Below, piece by piece: positions 1 through 7,894 of a stretch of DNA of 34,107 bases; within the stretch, counting starts at the first letter, position 1; each line of letters opens with the position of its first letter. Origin of the DNA: Chromatiales bacterium (lineage in GTDB: Bacteria > Pseudomonadota > Gammaproteobacteria > Granulosicoccales > Granulosicoccaceae); the NCBI GenBank assembly GCA_020631335.1, contig JAHDHK010000012.1, positions 1 through 34,107 of the forward strand. Reading direction: 5' to 3'. The translations under genes were made by a program, and so were the position numbers. The notes under the pieces were generated by a model. The model was given only the letters and a program-made list of their open reading frames with translations, was not told where the DNA came from and did not search any database.

Positions 1-1
1 G

Positions 2-586
2 ATCATGGGGGAGCACAGGCAAACATCCGGTTCAATAGAGCTCTACGGTAAAACGATTGATAACCATTCAACACCGGAGCGAATCAGACAGGGGGTGAGT
101 CGTACCTATCAGGTGCCCCGGCCGTTTGCCGAAATGAATGTGTTAGAAAACATACGTGTCGGCAAAATGCCGAACAATATCTGGAAGATGATCACTTCAA
201 CACCCGACCGTACCGCAGAGGCAGATATCGCCCGCAGTGTCGGATTTTCTGAAGTTGATCTTGAGCGTACTCCCGGGGAACTTTCAATGGGAGATTTGCG
301 CAAGCTCGAAATGGCTCGAACCATAGCCACGGGTACCCGGGTGATGCTGCTCGATGAAGTATTCGCCGGACTCACCGTCGCCGAAATAGCACAGATATCT
401 TCACTGATTCAGCAAATGCGTAAAGACGGTATGACCTTTCTGATCGTAAGCCATGACCTCAAAGCACTTGAGCCTCTGGTGGATCAGGTTATTGCGATTA
501 ACTATGGTCGCAAGATAGCCGAGGGAAGTTTTACCGAAGTCATGAACAATCATGATGTTCGTGCCTCCTATTTAGGAGCGGCGTAA
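2..586 (+). CDS. LivG-like branched-chain amino acid/urea-type ABC transporter ATPase, 5' truncated by window
   Basis: ATP-binding subunit of a HAAT-family (branched-chain amino acid, amide or urea) importer, acting on the cytoplasmic face of the membrane. The reading frame is open to the window edge, and the Walker A motif that should precede residue 1 is missing, so the ATG at 5 is internal and the true start lies upstream. Visible are a LivG-type segment with SRTYQVPRPF (Q-loop region), the ABC signature LSMGDLRKLEMAR, a Walker B region VMLLDEVFAGLT and the switch histidine in VSHDL. The Walker B glutamate is followed by Val rather than the usual Pro, and the signature lacks the standard second Gly (LSMGD for LSGGQ), as is common in LivG paralogues. 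It ends directly against the next ATPase with no spacer, so the two are one operon. The transported solute cannot be told without the upstream binding protein. Confidence 0.88.
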   Translation: MMGEHRQTSGSIELYGKTIDNHSTPERIRQGVSRTYQVPRPFAEMNVLENIRVGKMPNNIWKMITSTPDRTAEADIARSVGFSEVDLERTPGELSMGDLRKLEMARTIATGTRVMLLDEVFAGLTVAEIAQISSLIQQMRKDGMTFLIVSHDLKALEPLVDQVIAINYGRKIAEGSFTEVMNNHDVRASYLGAA

Positions 587-1291
587 ATGGCCTTCCTTGA
601 AATAGACAGCCTGAATGCTTTTTACGGTAAAGCGCAGGCACTGCACGATGTCAGTGTGCAGGTGGAGGCGGGTGAGATCATCGCAATCGTCGGTGCGAAC
701 GGCGCGGGTAAATCAACCCTGCTCGACAGTATTATGGGGCTGACCACTGTTACCGGAGATGTGCGCCTGGATAACGAGTCTCTTGCCGGCAAGCGCAGTG
801 CCGAAATAGTTGCCAGCGGTGTCGGGTATGCACCCGAGCGATTTAATCTGTTCCCGTACATGAGTGTTGAAGATAATCTGTTGGTAGGTGCTTACACTGC
901 CCGTGACGACATTGACAAAAATCTTGCAACGGTCAACAAGCTGTTCCCGCGACTCAAAGAGCGTCGCAAACAGGAAACCAGCACTCAGTCGGGCGGTGAA
1001 AGACAAATGGTGTCTCTTGGCCGCGCATTGATGACCAGCCCCAGGTTGTTGCTGGTCGATGAACCCACGATTGGGCTCGCACCCAAAGTGTGTGTCGAAA
1101 TCTCCGAAGCATTGCAGAAAATGCGTGACGAACTCGGAGCGACTATTGTCATCACCGAGCAGAATGCTAACTTTGCCATGACACTGGCAGAGCGACTTTA
1201 CGTGCTTGAGTCTGGCGTGATTAAGGCGCAGGGCACTGTCGATGAACTGCGCGGGGATTCCCGCTTAACCGAAGCCTATTTCGGACATTGA
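587..1291 (+). CDS. LivF-like branched-chain amino acid/urea-type ABC transporter ATPase
   Basis: Second ATPase of the same HAAT-type importer; LivG/LivF pairs form the heterodimeric motor. At 234 residues it has the usual LivF length. Walker A GANGAGKS lies at about 36-43, the signature QSGGERQ at 134-140 (first residue Gln in place of Leu), Walker B LLLVDEPTIGLAP at 154-166, and the H-loop residue is replaced by the LivF-type ITEQN. The APERFNLFP segment near 82-90 matches the LivF Q-loop/PEGRxxFP region in position but departs from it in sequence. Its ATG follows the upstream TAA with zero spacing, so translation is probably coupled. Family assignment is secure; the substrate (leucine-type amino acids, urea, amides) is open. 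Confidence 0.9.
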   Translation: MAFLEIDSLNAFYGKAQALHDVSVQVEAGEIIAIVGANGAGKSTLLDSIMGLTTVTGDVRLDNESLAGKRSAEIVASGVGYAPERFNLFPYMSVEDNLLVGAYTARDDIDKNLATVNKLFPRLKERRKQETSTQSGGERQMVSLGRALMTSPRLLLVDEPTIGLAPKVCVEISEALQKMRDELGATIVITEQNANFAMTLAERLYVLESGVIKAQGTVDELRGDSRLTEAYFGH

Positions 1292-1295
1292 CCCG

Positions 1296-2033
1296 TTGGT
1301 AACCCTCGAAGTTTGTGTTGATTCTCTGGAAGGTGCGCAGGCGGCTGTTCGCGGGGGTGCCGATCGGATTGAGTTATGTTCTTCACTGGCCGAAGGGGGC
1401 TTGACCCCGTCTTACGGTCTGATGCAGGCAGCAGCAGCGCTGCCGATCCCCTGCATGGCAATGATTCGACCGAGGTCGGGTAATTTTCAATTCCAACCAT
1501 CCGATGTTGATGTCATGCTGGCTGACATCGATGCGGCAAGAGCGGCGGGTCTCACAGGGGTGGTGCTCGGCGCACAGGCGGAAAATGGCGGGCTCGACCT
1601 CGAAATACTCTCTCGTCTCTGCAGCCACGCACAAGGGTTGTCGTGTACTTTGCATAGAGTAATTGATGTCGTCAGCGATCCGTTGAAAGCCATTGACGAT
1701 GCGGTGGCTCTTGGCTTTGAACGAGTACTGACGTCCGGCGGGCAGCTAACCGCCATTGGCGGTCTGCACACCATTGCGGTGATGCACAAACATGCGAACG
1801 GCAGGTTGAGCATTATGCCCGGTAGCGGTTTGCACGGGGGCAATGTGGTCAACGTACTGGCCACTGGCGTATCAGAGGTGCATGCGTCGTGTTCAATTGC
1901 CGTCTCGCAGCAGAATTGCCTGCCGGAATCAATTGAAGGCGGAACTCACATTCAGTGCAGGCGGGCTGAAACCTCCGGGAAGAAAGTCAGCGATTTGCGG
2001 GCAGCGATAGCGAAGTACAGTGTGATTGCATAG
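1296..2033 (+). CDS. cutC: CutC family protein (copper homeostasis/TIM-barrel)
   Basis: CutC-family TIM-barrel protein of 245 residues, close to the E. coli length (about 248). The N-terminus LEVCVDSLEGAQAAVRGGADRIELC, the GGLTPSYG segment, the IRPRSGNF strand, the TLHRVID strand and the VLTSGG motif all match CutC landmarks I recall. The family was first linked to copper tolerance, but its biochemical activity is not settled. The start is a TTG at 1296, four bases after the livF-like stop. No ATG lies in a position that would keep the conserved N-terminus, so TTG is the best choice. The tight spacing argues for co-transcription with the ABC genes, which is an unusual partner for cutC. A purine-rich ribosome site is not obvious, which fits translational coupling. 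Confidence 0.88.
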   Translation: MVTLEVCVDSLEGAQAAVRGGADRIELCSSLAEGGLTPSYGLMQAAAALPIPCMAMIRPRSGNFQFQPSDVDVMLADIDAARAAGLTGVVLGAQAENGGLDLEILSRLCSHAQGLSCTLHRVIDVVSDPLKAIDDAVALGFERVLTSGGQLTAIGGLHTIAVMHKHANGRLSIMPGSGLHGGNVVNVLATGVSEVHASCSIAVSQQNCLPESIEGGTHIQCRRAETSGKKVSDLRAAIAKYSVIA

Positions 2034-2070
2034 CCCGGTGGCTTAGAATGACGGGTCGCGGTGCGATGAT

Positions 2071-2105
2071 ATTTACCTGAGCCGAAACGGTAAATGATCG
2101 TTTCG
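2071..2105. promoter_or_regulatory. two overlapping inverted repeats ahead of the LysR gene
   Basis: ATTTACC (2071-2077) pairs with GGTAAAT (2089-2095) across exactly 11 bases, and CGAAACG (2083-2089) pairs with CGTTTCG (2099-2105). The two stems share base 2089 and interleave, so as RNA they would be mutually exclusive; as DNA they could be a regulator site about 30 bases before the LysR start. Autoregulation is typical of LysR genes, but the assignment is inference. Confidence 0.4.
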
Positions 2106-2133
2106 CCAACGATTAAGCCAGTTAAGACAAACC

Positions 2134-3018
2134 ATGATTGAACAACTACGACCTATGGCGATATTCGCGTATGTGGTGCAGGAAGGATCCTTCCGCGGCG
2201 CGGCGAAAGAACTCGGGCTGGCGCCGTCCAGGGTAAGTGCAATCGTATCCGAACTAGAGGAATCACTGGGTGTAACACTGCTGTATAGAAGTACCAGAAA
2301 AATATCGCTCACCAACGAAGGCAAAGTATTACACGATCACACCTCCGACATGCTCCGTAGCGTCGATGAGGGTTTGAACGAGCTGAACGCTCTAAGCAAA
2401 GAACCCAGTGGAAACCTGCGAATCTCAATACCGGCATTTCTGGCGTCCGGCCCGCTGAACACTGCGATTGTCGGTTTTTCAAAGCGCTATCGTAACGTGA
2501 AATTTTCGGTTACCTACACCGATCGTCTGTTGCCTGCAATTGAAGAGGGTTTCGATGTCAAAATTCGCGTCGGATGGCTCGAAGACAGTGCGCTCATGTC
2601 TCGCAAGTTTTCAACCGGCCAGCGCTGGCTCGTTGCCGGTACAGAGTACGCACAAGAGCATAAAGTACCGGAACGTCCGTTGGATTTATCCGGCTGGCAA
2701 TGGATTCGTTTTATGCAGCAACCCGAAAAGCTTGCATTCCTGTCGCCTGACGGTGAAAAAGAGTCAGTCAATGTGAAATCGCAAATAGAAGTCGACAGCA
2801 TTGATGCGGTTTACCATTTATGTAAAGAAAACGCAGGTGCCGCAGTGCTGCCATCATTTCTGGCCGAGCGTGGTATCAGGGAAGGTAAGTTCAGACGTTT
2901 ACTACCGGACTGGGAACTCAGTCCGCTGGGTATCTATGCAGTTTGGCCGGACAATTCGCGTCGTGAAAGTCTGGCATTGGTCTTTGTGCGCTATCTGGCC
3001 GAGCAAGGGCTTTGTTAG
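2134..3018 (+). CDS. LysR family transcriptional regulator
   Basis: DNA-binding regulator of 294 residues, the usual LTTR length. Residues 1-60 hold the winged helix-turn-helix (FAYVVQEGSFRGAAKELGLAPSRVSAIVSELEESLG, then LLYRSTRKISLTNEG). From about residue 90 a periplasmic-binding-protein-like effector domain follows (GNLRISIPAFLASGPLN onward). The alternative splitting seen in the HTH (SRVSAIVSELE) is of the CrgA/DsdC-like subgroup. There is no divergently transcribed neighbour, so its target cannot be guessed from position; the HAD gene downstream is on the same strand but about 270 bases away. The ribosome site is weak (AAG at about -10). Overlapping inverted repeats precede the gene. Confidence 0.93.
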   Translation: MIEQLRPMAIFAYVVQEGSFRGAAKELGLAPSRVSAIVSELEESLGVTLLYRSTRKISLTNEGKVLHDHTSDMLRSVDEGLNELNALSKEPSGNLRISIPAFLASGPLNTAIVGFSKRYRNVKFSVTYTDRLLPAIEEGFDVKIRVGWLEDSALMSRKFSTGQRWLVAGTEYAQEHKVPERPLDLSGWQWIRFMQQPEKLAFLSPDGEKESVNVKSQIEVDSIDAVYHLCKENAGAAVLPSFLAERGIREGKFRRLLPDWELSPLGIYAVWPDNSRRESLALVFVRYLAEQGLC

Positions 3019-3288
3019 ATTGTTAGCTCGCGTGCAAAGAATTGTGATTGCCTATTGGCTTTACAGTCGTCGATCAACGGCCTGTAGTTACGCATTGCAT
3101 CATGAATGTCACGCTTGTTTTGCGAAATAAAAATGATTAGTGCAGCATTAGCCGTTAGCGATAAATAAATGAAGAGTCGGGTGAAATTGCGTGCCCGATG
3201 GATGTGGAAAACAGTAATCACAATGATGAGGTGTATTCAGGATTTCTACAAATAGTGTACGATTGGAAATCAATCTGTAGTATTTGAT

Positions 3289-3897
3289 ATGAACAAAATT
3301 ACTCACATAGTATTTGATCTTGGTGGTGTCGTCGTCAAACTGCGCGGCACTCCGTTAAAGCCGGAATGGTTCAGCAAAAATACGATTCCCACTGATATCT
3401 GGGAGAAATGGCTTTCCTCAGCAGCACCTAAACAATTTGAATCTGGAAATTTGCCAGTCGAGGAATTCTGTGATCAGGTAATAAGGGAGCTGAACCTGGA
3501 GGTAAGTAAAGAGGCGTTTCTGCACTATTTCTCTGCACTGCCTGAGGCACCATTCCCCGGGGCGATACCGCTTCTCAAAAGGCTGAAAGCTAAATACGTG
3601 TTAGCGCTATTTTCTAACTCTAATGTTTTACATTGGGAGAGAAAGATGAATGAAATGAAACTGCGCCCGTGTTTCGATTATCATTTTGCGTCGCACATAA
3701 TGGGATTAGCAAAACCTGATCACCAAGCCTTTCACTACGTTATTGATCATCTGAATACCCGTCCGGAGAATATTTTGTTCTTTGACGATAACCAGCTAAA
3801 TATCGACAGCGCGAAAAACACCGGCATCAATGCCGTTAAAGTGGAAGGCATCGAAGCGGTAGTCAGCGCACTGGAAGCTCTCTCTATAGAGTATTGA
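3289..3897 (+). CDS. HAD superfamily hydrolase (YihX-like phosphatase)
   Basis: Soluble haloacid-dehalogenase-type phosphohydrolase of 202 residues. Motif I appears as IVFDLGGVVV near residues 7-16, with the nucleophile Asp in the DLGGV form seen in YihX/epoxide hydrolase N-terminal-like HADs, where the usual second Asp (DxD) is replaced by Gly. Motif II is ALFSNSN near 106-112, motif III Lys is in GLAKPDHQAF near 141, and motif IV is ILFFDDNQLNID near 162-173. An alpha-helical C1 cap fits between motifs I and II. In E. coli YihX dephosphorylates glucose-1-phosphate, but substrate specificity in this family is broad and unpredictable. The 270-base leader is AT-richer than its surroundings. 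The gene stands alone. Confidence 0.88.
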   Translation: MNKITHIVFDLGGVVVKLRGTPLKPEWFSKNTIPTDIWEKWLSSAAPKQFESGNLPVEEFCDQVIRELNLEVSKEAFLHYFSALPEAPFPGAIPLLKRLKAKYVLALFSNSNVLHWERKMNEMKLRPCFDYHFASHIMGLAKPDHQAFHYVIDHLNTRPENILFFDDNQLNIDSAKNTGINAVKVEGIEAVVSALEALSIEY

Positions 3898-4299
3898 TTA
3901 CCGGGATTATAATTTTAAAAAAAGGTGGTGAGTCGATCATGAATGGACCCGGACGCCGAGCGGAAATCGACGGATCACAGTCATTTAAATAGGTGGGTAT
4001 AAAAAAATACTCGTCTATCAGTCACCGCAATTCCGCAATAAGGCAGTATAAGGCTGGCTACTTCGCTACAACTCCGGTCCCACTCGCAGCATTAAATTGC
4101 CCGTTTTTCCCCGAATTGCTTTGCAACAGAGGTGCGCCGATCATCGTATCAGTTGGCGCGTTACGCCGGTGTCTATCCGCCATCGTCTTATAGAGTAGGG
4201 TTGCTATGCTGAAATCCTTGTTGTTCGGGTTGAACAATATCAACCCGTCGGGACTTCCTGATGTGATCTCTGTGAAAACCGGTGTTTGCTATACAATCA
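3898..4299. other. intergenic stretch between the HAD gene and the PLP enzyme (convergent)
   Basis: About 400 bases without a convincing gene. Short ORFs here (a 17-codon one at 3939-3992 after a GGTGG, and a 66-codon GTG-started one at 3993-4193) have no recognisable protein features. The stretch holds a hairpin at 4226-4247, described separately, and an AT-rich tract near 3910-3925 just after the HAD stop. I see no tRNA or repeat. Confidence 0.5.
4226..4247. terminator. stem-loop downstream of the PLP enzyme gene
   Basis: CGGGTTGA (4226-4233) and TCAACCCG (4240-4247) form an 8-bp perfect stem with a six-base loop, about 50 bases past the minus-strand stop codon. There is no following U-run on the minus strand, so it is at best a weak or Rho-assisted terminator, or a 3'-end stabiliser. 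Confidence 0.4.
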
Positions 4300-5319
4300 T
4301 CATGAAGCAACCCAGCGTTGTTTAAAATCAAACGCACCGTCATAGCCAAACAGGGCGGCGGCCCCGCCGGTATGCAGGAATACCACTCGCTGGTCCTTTG
4401 TAAATGTGCCTTTTCGAATGAGGTCGATAAAGCCTGCCGCCCCTTTGGCTGAATAGACCGGGTCCAGCAGTATGGCTTCGAGTTCGGCAAACATGGCAAT
4501 GGCCTCAAGGCCGCTTTCGGTAGGAATGCCGTAACCGTCGCCGACGTAGTCTGTGTTGGCAATCACGTCTTCGCGAGCAACCACACCTTCACAACCCAGT
4601 TTCTCTGCGGTGGCACAGGCAAGCTTGTAGACGCTTTCTTCCTGCTTTTCTCTGGGGGCCCGCACACCGATACCAAGTAACGGGATGCCGGCGTTCATTG
4701 CCTTGAGTCCGGTGATGAGACCGGCCTGTGTGCCGGCGCTGCCGGTAGCGTGGACGATGTGATCGATCTTGAGTCCCTGCGCATTGCACTGGGCAAGTAA
4801 TTCAAAGGCACAGTTCACATAGCCCAGCGCGCCGGTGGTATTAGAACCGCCACCTGGAATGGTGTACACGTTTTTACCTTCGGCACGATAACGCTCAGCG
4901 ACTTTTTCAAGCTCGGCATTCATGTCCAGGCCATCCGGGTATTTCTCAGTGGTGGCCCCGTGCAGATGGTCGAGGATGACATTGCCGTTGTGGTTGTAAT
5001 TGCTGTTGTTGGAATGGGTCCGGTCCTCCAGCAACAGGTGGCACTGCATGCCGAGTTTGGCTGCAAATGCGGCCGTCTGGCGGGCATGGTTGGATTGTGT
5101 CGCACCCTGGGTCATCACCATGTCGGCTTTTTGCAGTTCGGCCTCGGCCATCAGGAACTCAAGCTTTCGGGTTTTGTTGCCGCCGGTCGACAATCCCGTG
5201 CAATCGTCGCGTTTTATCCAGATTTCAGGCCCGTTCAGTTCGGCTGACAGTCTTGGCAGCGGTTCGAGAGGGGTTGGCAAATGAGCAAGAAAACGGCGTG
5301 GAAAACGAGCGAGATGCAT
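4300..5319 (-). CDS. cuyA: L-cysteate sulfo-lyase / D-cysteine desulfhydrase family PLP enzyme
   Basis: PLP-dependent beta-elimination enzyme of the ACC deaminase/D-cysteine desulfhydrase fold (339 residues). The lysine that should hold PLP is in [10 protein letters not shown] near residue 49. Other family landmarks are [58 protein letters not shown] and [11 protein letters not shown] near the C-terminus. The [17 protein letters not shown] and [13 protein letters not shown]-like segments match marine CuyA (cysteate to pyruvate, sulfite and ammonia) better than E. coli DcyD in my memory, but the two activities overlap in this family. The track ORF begins at 5469; I place the start at the ATG at 5319 because the conserved N-terminus MHLARFPR begins there and GGAG lies seven bases ahead, whereas the 50-residue extension is low-complexity. 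No sulfite exporter or CuyR regulator is adjacent. Confidence 0.82.
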   Translation of the reverse strand: MHLARFPRRFLAHLPTPLEPLPRLSAELNGPEIWIKRDDCTGLSTGGNKTRKLEFLMAEAELQKADMVMTQGATQSNHARQTAAFAAKLGMQCHLLLEDRTHSNNSNYNHNGNVILDHLHGATTEKYPDGLDMNAELEKVAERYRAEGKNVYTIPGGGSNTTGALGYVNCAFELLAQCNAQGLKIDHIVHATGSAGTQAGLITGLKAMNAGIPLLGIGVRAPREKQEESVYKLACATAEKLGCEGVVAREDVIANTDYVGDGYGIPTESGLEAIAMFAELEAILLDPVYSAKGAAGFIDLIRKGTFTKDQRVVFLHTGGAAALFGYDGAFDFKQRWVAS

Positions 5320-5732
5320 GCAATGGCTCCGGGAGGGTTTCAGGCTTGACGAGGTCGAGTGGAGTGTACTACTAAAAAATTGCCGGGACCTCCTTCGAAT
5401 GCGGCTTAAAAACGTGTGGATGTGATCAAACCGGGTTTGCTGCGGGTACACCGGCGGAAGCCTGCTCACGTGCCCGGTTCACTCAACTAATACCTTCTGC
5501 GTCCGATTACTTGTCTGCAGTGTCGTAAATCGCAACTCAGTCTGCCGCTGCGCCTGTGCGTCAGTGTTTGCGGTCGGGCCGCGAGCGCCCGTGGTTTGTA
5601 CGGCGCGGGCGGCGCACACCGGACAGGTTTTTGCCGGATACCGGTAGCGTTGTGAAAAGACAGAAATTTTAATGGCCGTTCACTTTTATTAAAAAGGTCT
5701 GTGAGCGGCCCGGTTTGATCGGGGAAATAATT
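5320..5732. other. divergent intergenic region between cuyA-like and GGDEF genes
   Basis: About 410 bases with two divergent genes facing away, so it should contain both promoters. The central part (5540-5630) is clearly GC-rich and the last 80 bases are AT-rich. No confident -10/-35 pair or gene was found. The overlapping minus ORF at 5487-5762 has no protein-like features. A leader inverted repeat at 5674-5710 is listed separately. Confidence 0.5.
5674..5710 (+). promoter_or_regulatory. inverted repeat in the leader of the GAF-GGDEF gene
   Basis: GGCCGTTCAC (5674-5683) faces GTGAGCGGCC (5701-5710); nine Watson-Crick pairs and one G-U pair are possible, and the loop itself contains a TTTT/AAAA dyad. 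It ends about 22 bases before the proposed TTG start, close to the ribosome site. It could be an operator or an mRNA hairpin limiting translation. It does not match the c-di-GMP riboswitch consensus as I know it. Confidence 0.4.
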
Positions 5733-7586
5733 TTGGCCATACCGAAAGAAGCGGAATACCAATACGATCAGGATGATTCAACCAGTGAAATCGAGTCACC
5801 GTCAGTGGCTAACGATGAAAACATTTCTGAAGTATTTCCAGTCCGTGAGCCGGTTCGTGGCTGTGATCCAAGTACGGTTGAAGATGAACTCGACTACTAT
5901 CGCAAGAAGGCTATCCATCAGGATATTCTGATTTTCGAGATGCGCGCACTGCTGCAGTCCGGGAAAGGATTCGGCAACATTCTTAACCTGAAAGAGCTGC
6001 TGGATAATTTTATGTCAGTGGTCAGGGAAAAATACGGTGCAGTCAACAGTACCGTGTTACTGCGTGATGATCTTGAGCCCGGCCGCAACTACTACAGAGT
6101 AAAGGCTTTCTCCGGTCTGCCCACCGAGTTTCCGCTCAGCGATGGTACGACCGAATCGTTGTTTATGTTCAAGTTTCCACAGGATAACGGATTGCTGTGG
6201 CAGATTATCCGGCAGGGTAATGTTTTCAGTGTGCGTGACCTTCAGCGCGATCCTCGATTTGATACTGCATGGTATCAATGGCATCTGGGGATACTCCGGT
6301 CTGACATCTGGTGTCCGCTGATCAAAAACGGCGAAGTGCTCGGTGTGATGACGCTCGGTGAAAAAGCCGATGGCTCGCAGATCAGTGAAGAGGAATTTCC
6401 TTTCCTGCAGGAGCTGGCATCGATTGCCACCACCAATATTGATTCGACACTCAAGTACGAGAAGAATCAGACTATATTGCGCAATATTCAAACCTTGTAC
6501 GATGTGAATCAGCAACTCGCTAACGTCAATGACTTTAAACGCCTGTGTATAGAGACTTTGTCTACTGCTGTAGAGGCGGTCAGCGCACAAAAGGGCAACC
6601 TGATGTTGCTCAACAAAAATACAGGTAAGCTCGAAATTCGTGTGGTATGGGGTAATATTCCGCGTCATGTTCGTGATGATATTAACAATGGTATTACCAG
6701 CACCAAGTCATTTAATCTCGGTGAGGGTATAGCCGGACTTTGTGCAGCGCAAAGAACACCTATCCGCCGCAATGATAAAAACAATATCGAGCAGGTTGGA
6801 AAAAACGTTGTTTACTGTATTTGCTGTGTGCCACTGATGCGTGGTGATGACCTCGAAGGGGTGATCGTCATGACCAATAAGGTACGCTCCAATGACGATG
6901 GTGTTCTGGTGCTCGACAGGATTGGTCGTTTCACTGAAGAGGACGTGAGTCTATGTCAGGGGCTGGCTGATCAGGCTGCGGTGAATCTGCACAAGAGCCG
7001 GCTTTATAATAAATCTATTACAGATCAAATGACGGGTCTTTATAACACTCGCCATTTCGAAGATACACTGGCTGGTGAGATAGAAATCGCCAGAGCAACC
7101 GGTGCGCCGCTGTGTCTTGCTGTATCTGATATCGATCATTTCAAAAAGTTTAATGATACACATGGCCACAAAGCAGGAGATGCCGTACTGCAAACAGTCG
7201 CGCGTGTGATGGAAAGTTGCATCAGACCCGGTAGTGGTGACCTGGTATTCCGCTACGGTGGTGAAGAATTCTGTATGTTAATGCCGAATACAGAACCGGA
7301 GGAAGCCGCCGAGCTGATGGAGTCCTATCGACGCAAAGTTGAAGGCCACATCGTGAACTACGAAGGCAAAGATATGTCCGTTACGGTGTCTATAGGTGTG
7401 TCGTGTGCACCGAAAGACTGCGTCAGTCAGAAAGAGCTTTTTGAGCGTGCAGATGAGTGTCTGTATGTTGCCAAGGAAACCGGACGCAATCAGGTGAATA
7501 CCTACTTTCAGGGTTTGAAGCTCAGATACGGTGATAAAGTGGATCTGACTTTGCTGAAACAAGTGCTTACGCATAACGTCGGATAG
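5733..7586 (+). CDS. GAF-GAF-GGDEF diguanylate cyclase
   Basis: Cytoplasmic c-di-GMP synthase of 617 residues with no membrane segment. An acidic leader of about 50 residues is followed by one GAF domain at roughly 85-235, a second at roughly 250-425 (with a Cys-rich CICCVPL strand), and a GGDEF domain from about 440. Cyclase landmarks are DQMTGLYNTRHFE, DIDHFKKFNDTHGHKAGDAVL and the active loop RYGGEEF at 507-513, all intact. The inhibitory I-site RxxD, expected five residues before the loop, reads GSGD, so product inhibition by that route should be absent. The track starts at TTG 5715; I prefer the in-frame TTG at 5733 because GGGGA at 5721-5725 is then spaced about seven bases away. GAF domains suggest control by a small ligand or redox cue. 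Confidence 0.9.
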   Translation: MAIPKEAEYQYDQDDSTSEIESPSVANDENISEVFPVREPVRGCDPSTVEDELDYYRKKAIHQDILIFEMRALLQSGKGFGNILNLKELLDNFMSVVREKYGAVNSTVLLRDDLEPGRNYYRVKAFSGLPTEFPLSDGTTESLFMFKFPQDNGLLWQIIRQGNVFSVRDLQRDPRFDTAWYQWHLGILRSDIWCPLIKNGEVLGVMTLGEKADGSQISEEEFPFLQELASIATTNIDSTLKYEKNQTILRNIQTLYDVNQQLANVNDFKRLCIETLSTAVEAVSAQKGNLMLLNKNTGKLEIRVVWGNIPRHVRDDINNGITSTKSFNLGEGIAGLCAAQRTPIRRNDKNNIEQVGKNVVYCICCVPLMRGDDLEGVIVMTNKVRSNDDGVLVLDRIGRFTEEDVSLCQGLADQAAVNLHKSRLYNKSITDQMTGLYNTRHFEDTLAGEIEIARATGAPLCLAVSDIDHFKKFNDTHGHKAGDAVLQTVARVMESCIRPGSGDLVFRYGGEEFCMLMPNTEPEEAAELMESYRRKVEGHIVNYEGKDMSVTVSIGVSCAPKDCVSQKELFERADECLYVAKETGRNQVNTYFQGLKLRYGDKVDLTLLKQVLTHNVG

Positions 7587-7894
7587 CGCTCCGGCGGCAG
7601 CCGGAGTGTCTTATAGCAGTGGACTGCACCAAGCGCGCTGAAAGCTAGCCCGTCACGGTTTGTCCGGCAATGCTCGGTTGTCACATGCTGTGGCTGCACC
7701 TGTCATTTGCCCGATAATGAAGCTACCGTTTGTTAGCAGTGATTCGATGCTTATCCTGCTTTGCTTCATTCACGAGACGATCAACAAAACCCGACGAAAC
7801 TCTACAGCGTCAAACGCGCCTCAGGCGCTGTCAGCAGATTTGACAGTACCTCTACTCAATACCAATTATCTTTTGAACGCCGGCTTCTCATCAG
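7587..7894. other. convergent intergenic region
   Basis: About 300 bases between the convergent GGDEF and LLM genes. Apart from the hairpin at 7589-7606 I see nothing in it; the plus ORF 7660-7929 has unremarkable composition and runs antisense into the LLM gene end. Confidence 0.5.
7589..7606 (+). terminator. stem-loop after the GGDEF gene
   Basis: CTCCGGC-GGCA-GCCGGAG forms a perfect 7-bp GC-rich stem with a tetraloop, beginning three bases after the stop codon. It is followed by TGTCTTAT, a poor U-tract, so it is a likely but not ideal intrinsic terminator. Confidence 0.6.

Noticed and set aside
3939-3992. 17-residue ORF with a GGTGG sequence ahead, after the HAD gene
   Set aside because: Too short to judge, no membrane or leader-peptide pattern, and no downstream attenuator or gene on that strand.
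3993-4193. 66-codon ORF after the HAD gene
   Set aside because: GTG start without a ribosome site and no protein-like features.
5320-5469. 50-residue N-terminal extension of the cuyA-like ORF
   Set aside because: The family N-terminus starts at 5319 with a good ribosome site; the extension is Ser/Arg-rich and lies in the promoter region.
5674-5732. c-di-GMP riboswitch before the diguanylate cyclase
   Set aside because: The stretch is too short and lacks the conserved GEMM sequence blocks I know; only a simple inverted repeat is present.
6057-6668. 203-codon ORF on the minus strand inside the GGDEF gene
   Set aside because: It lies wholly antisense to a gene with clear GAF and GGDEF domains, and its translation has no recognisable domain or good ribosome site.
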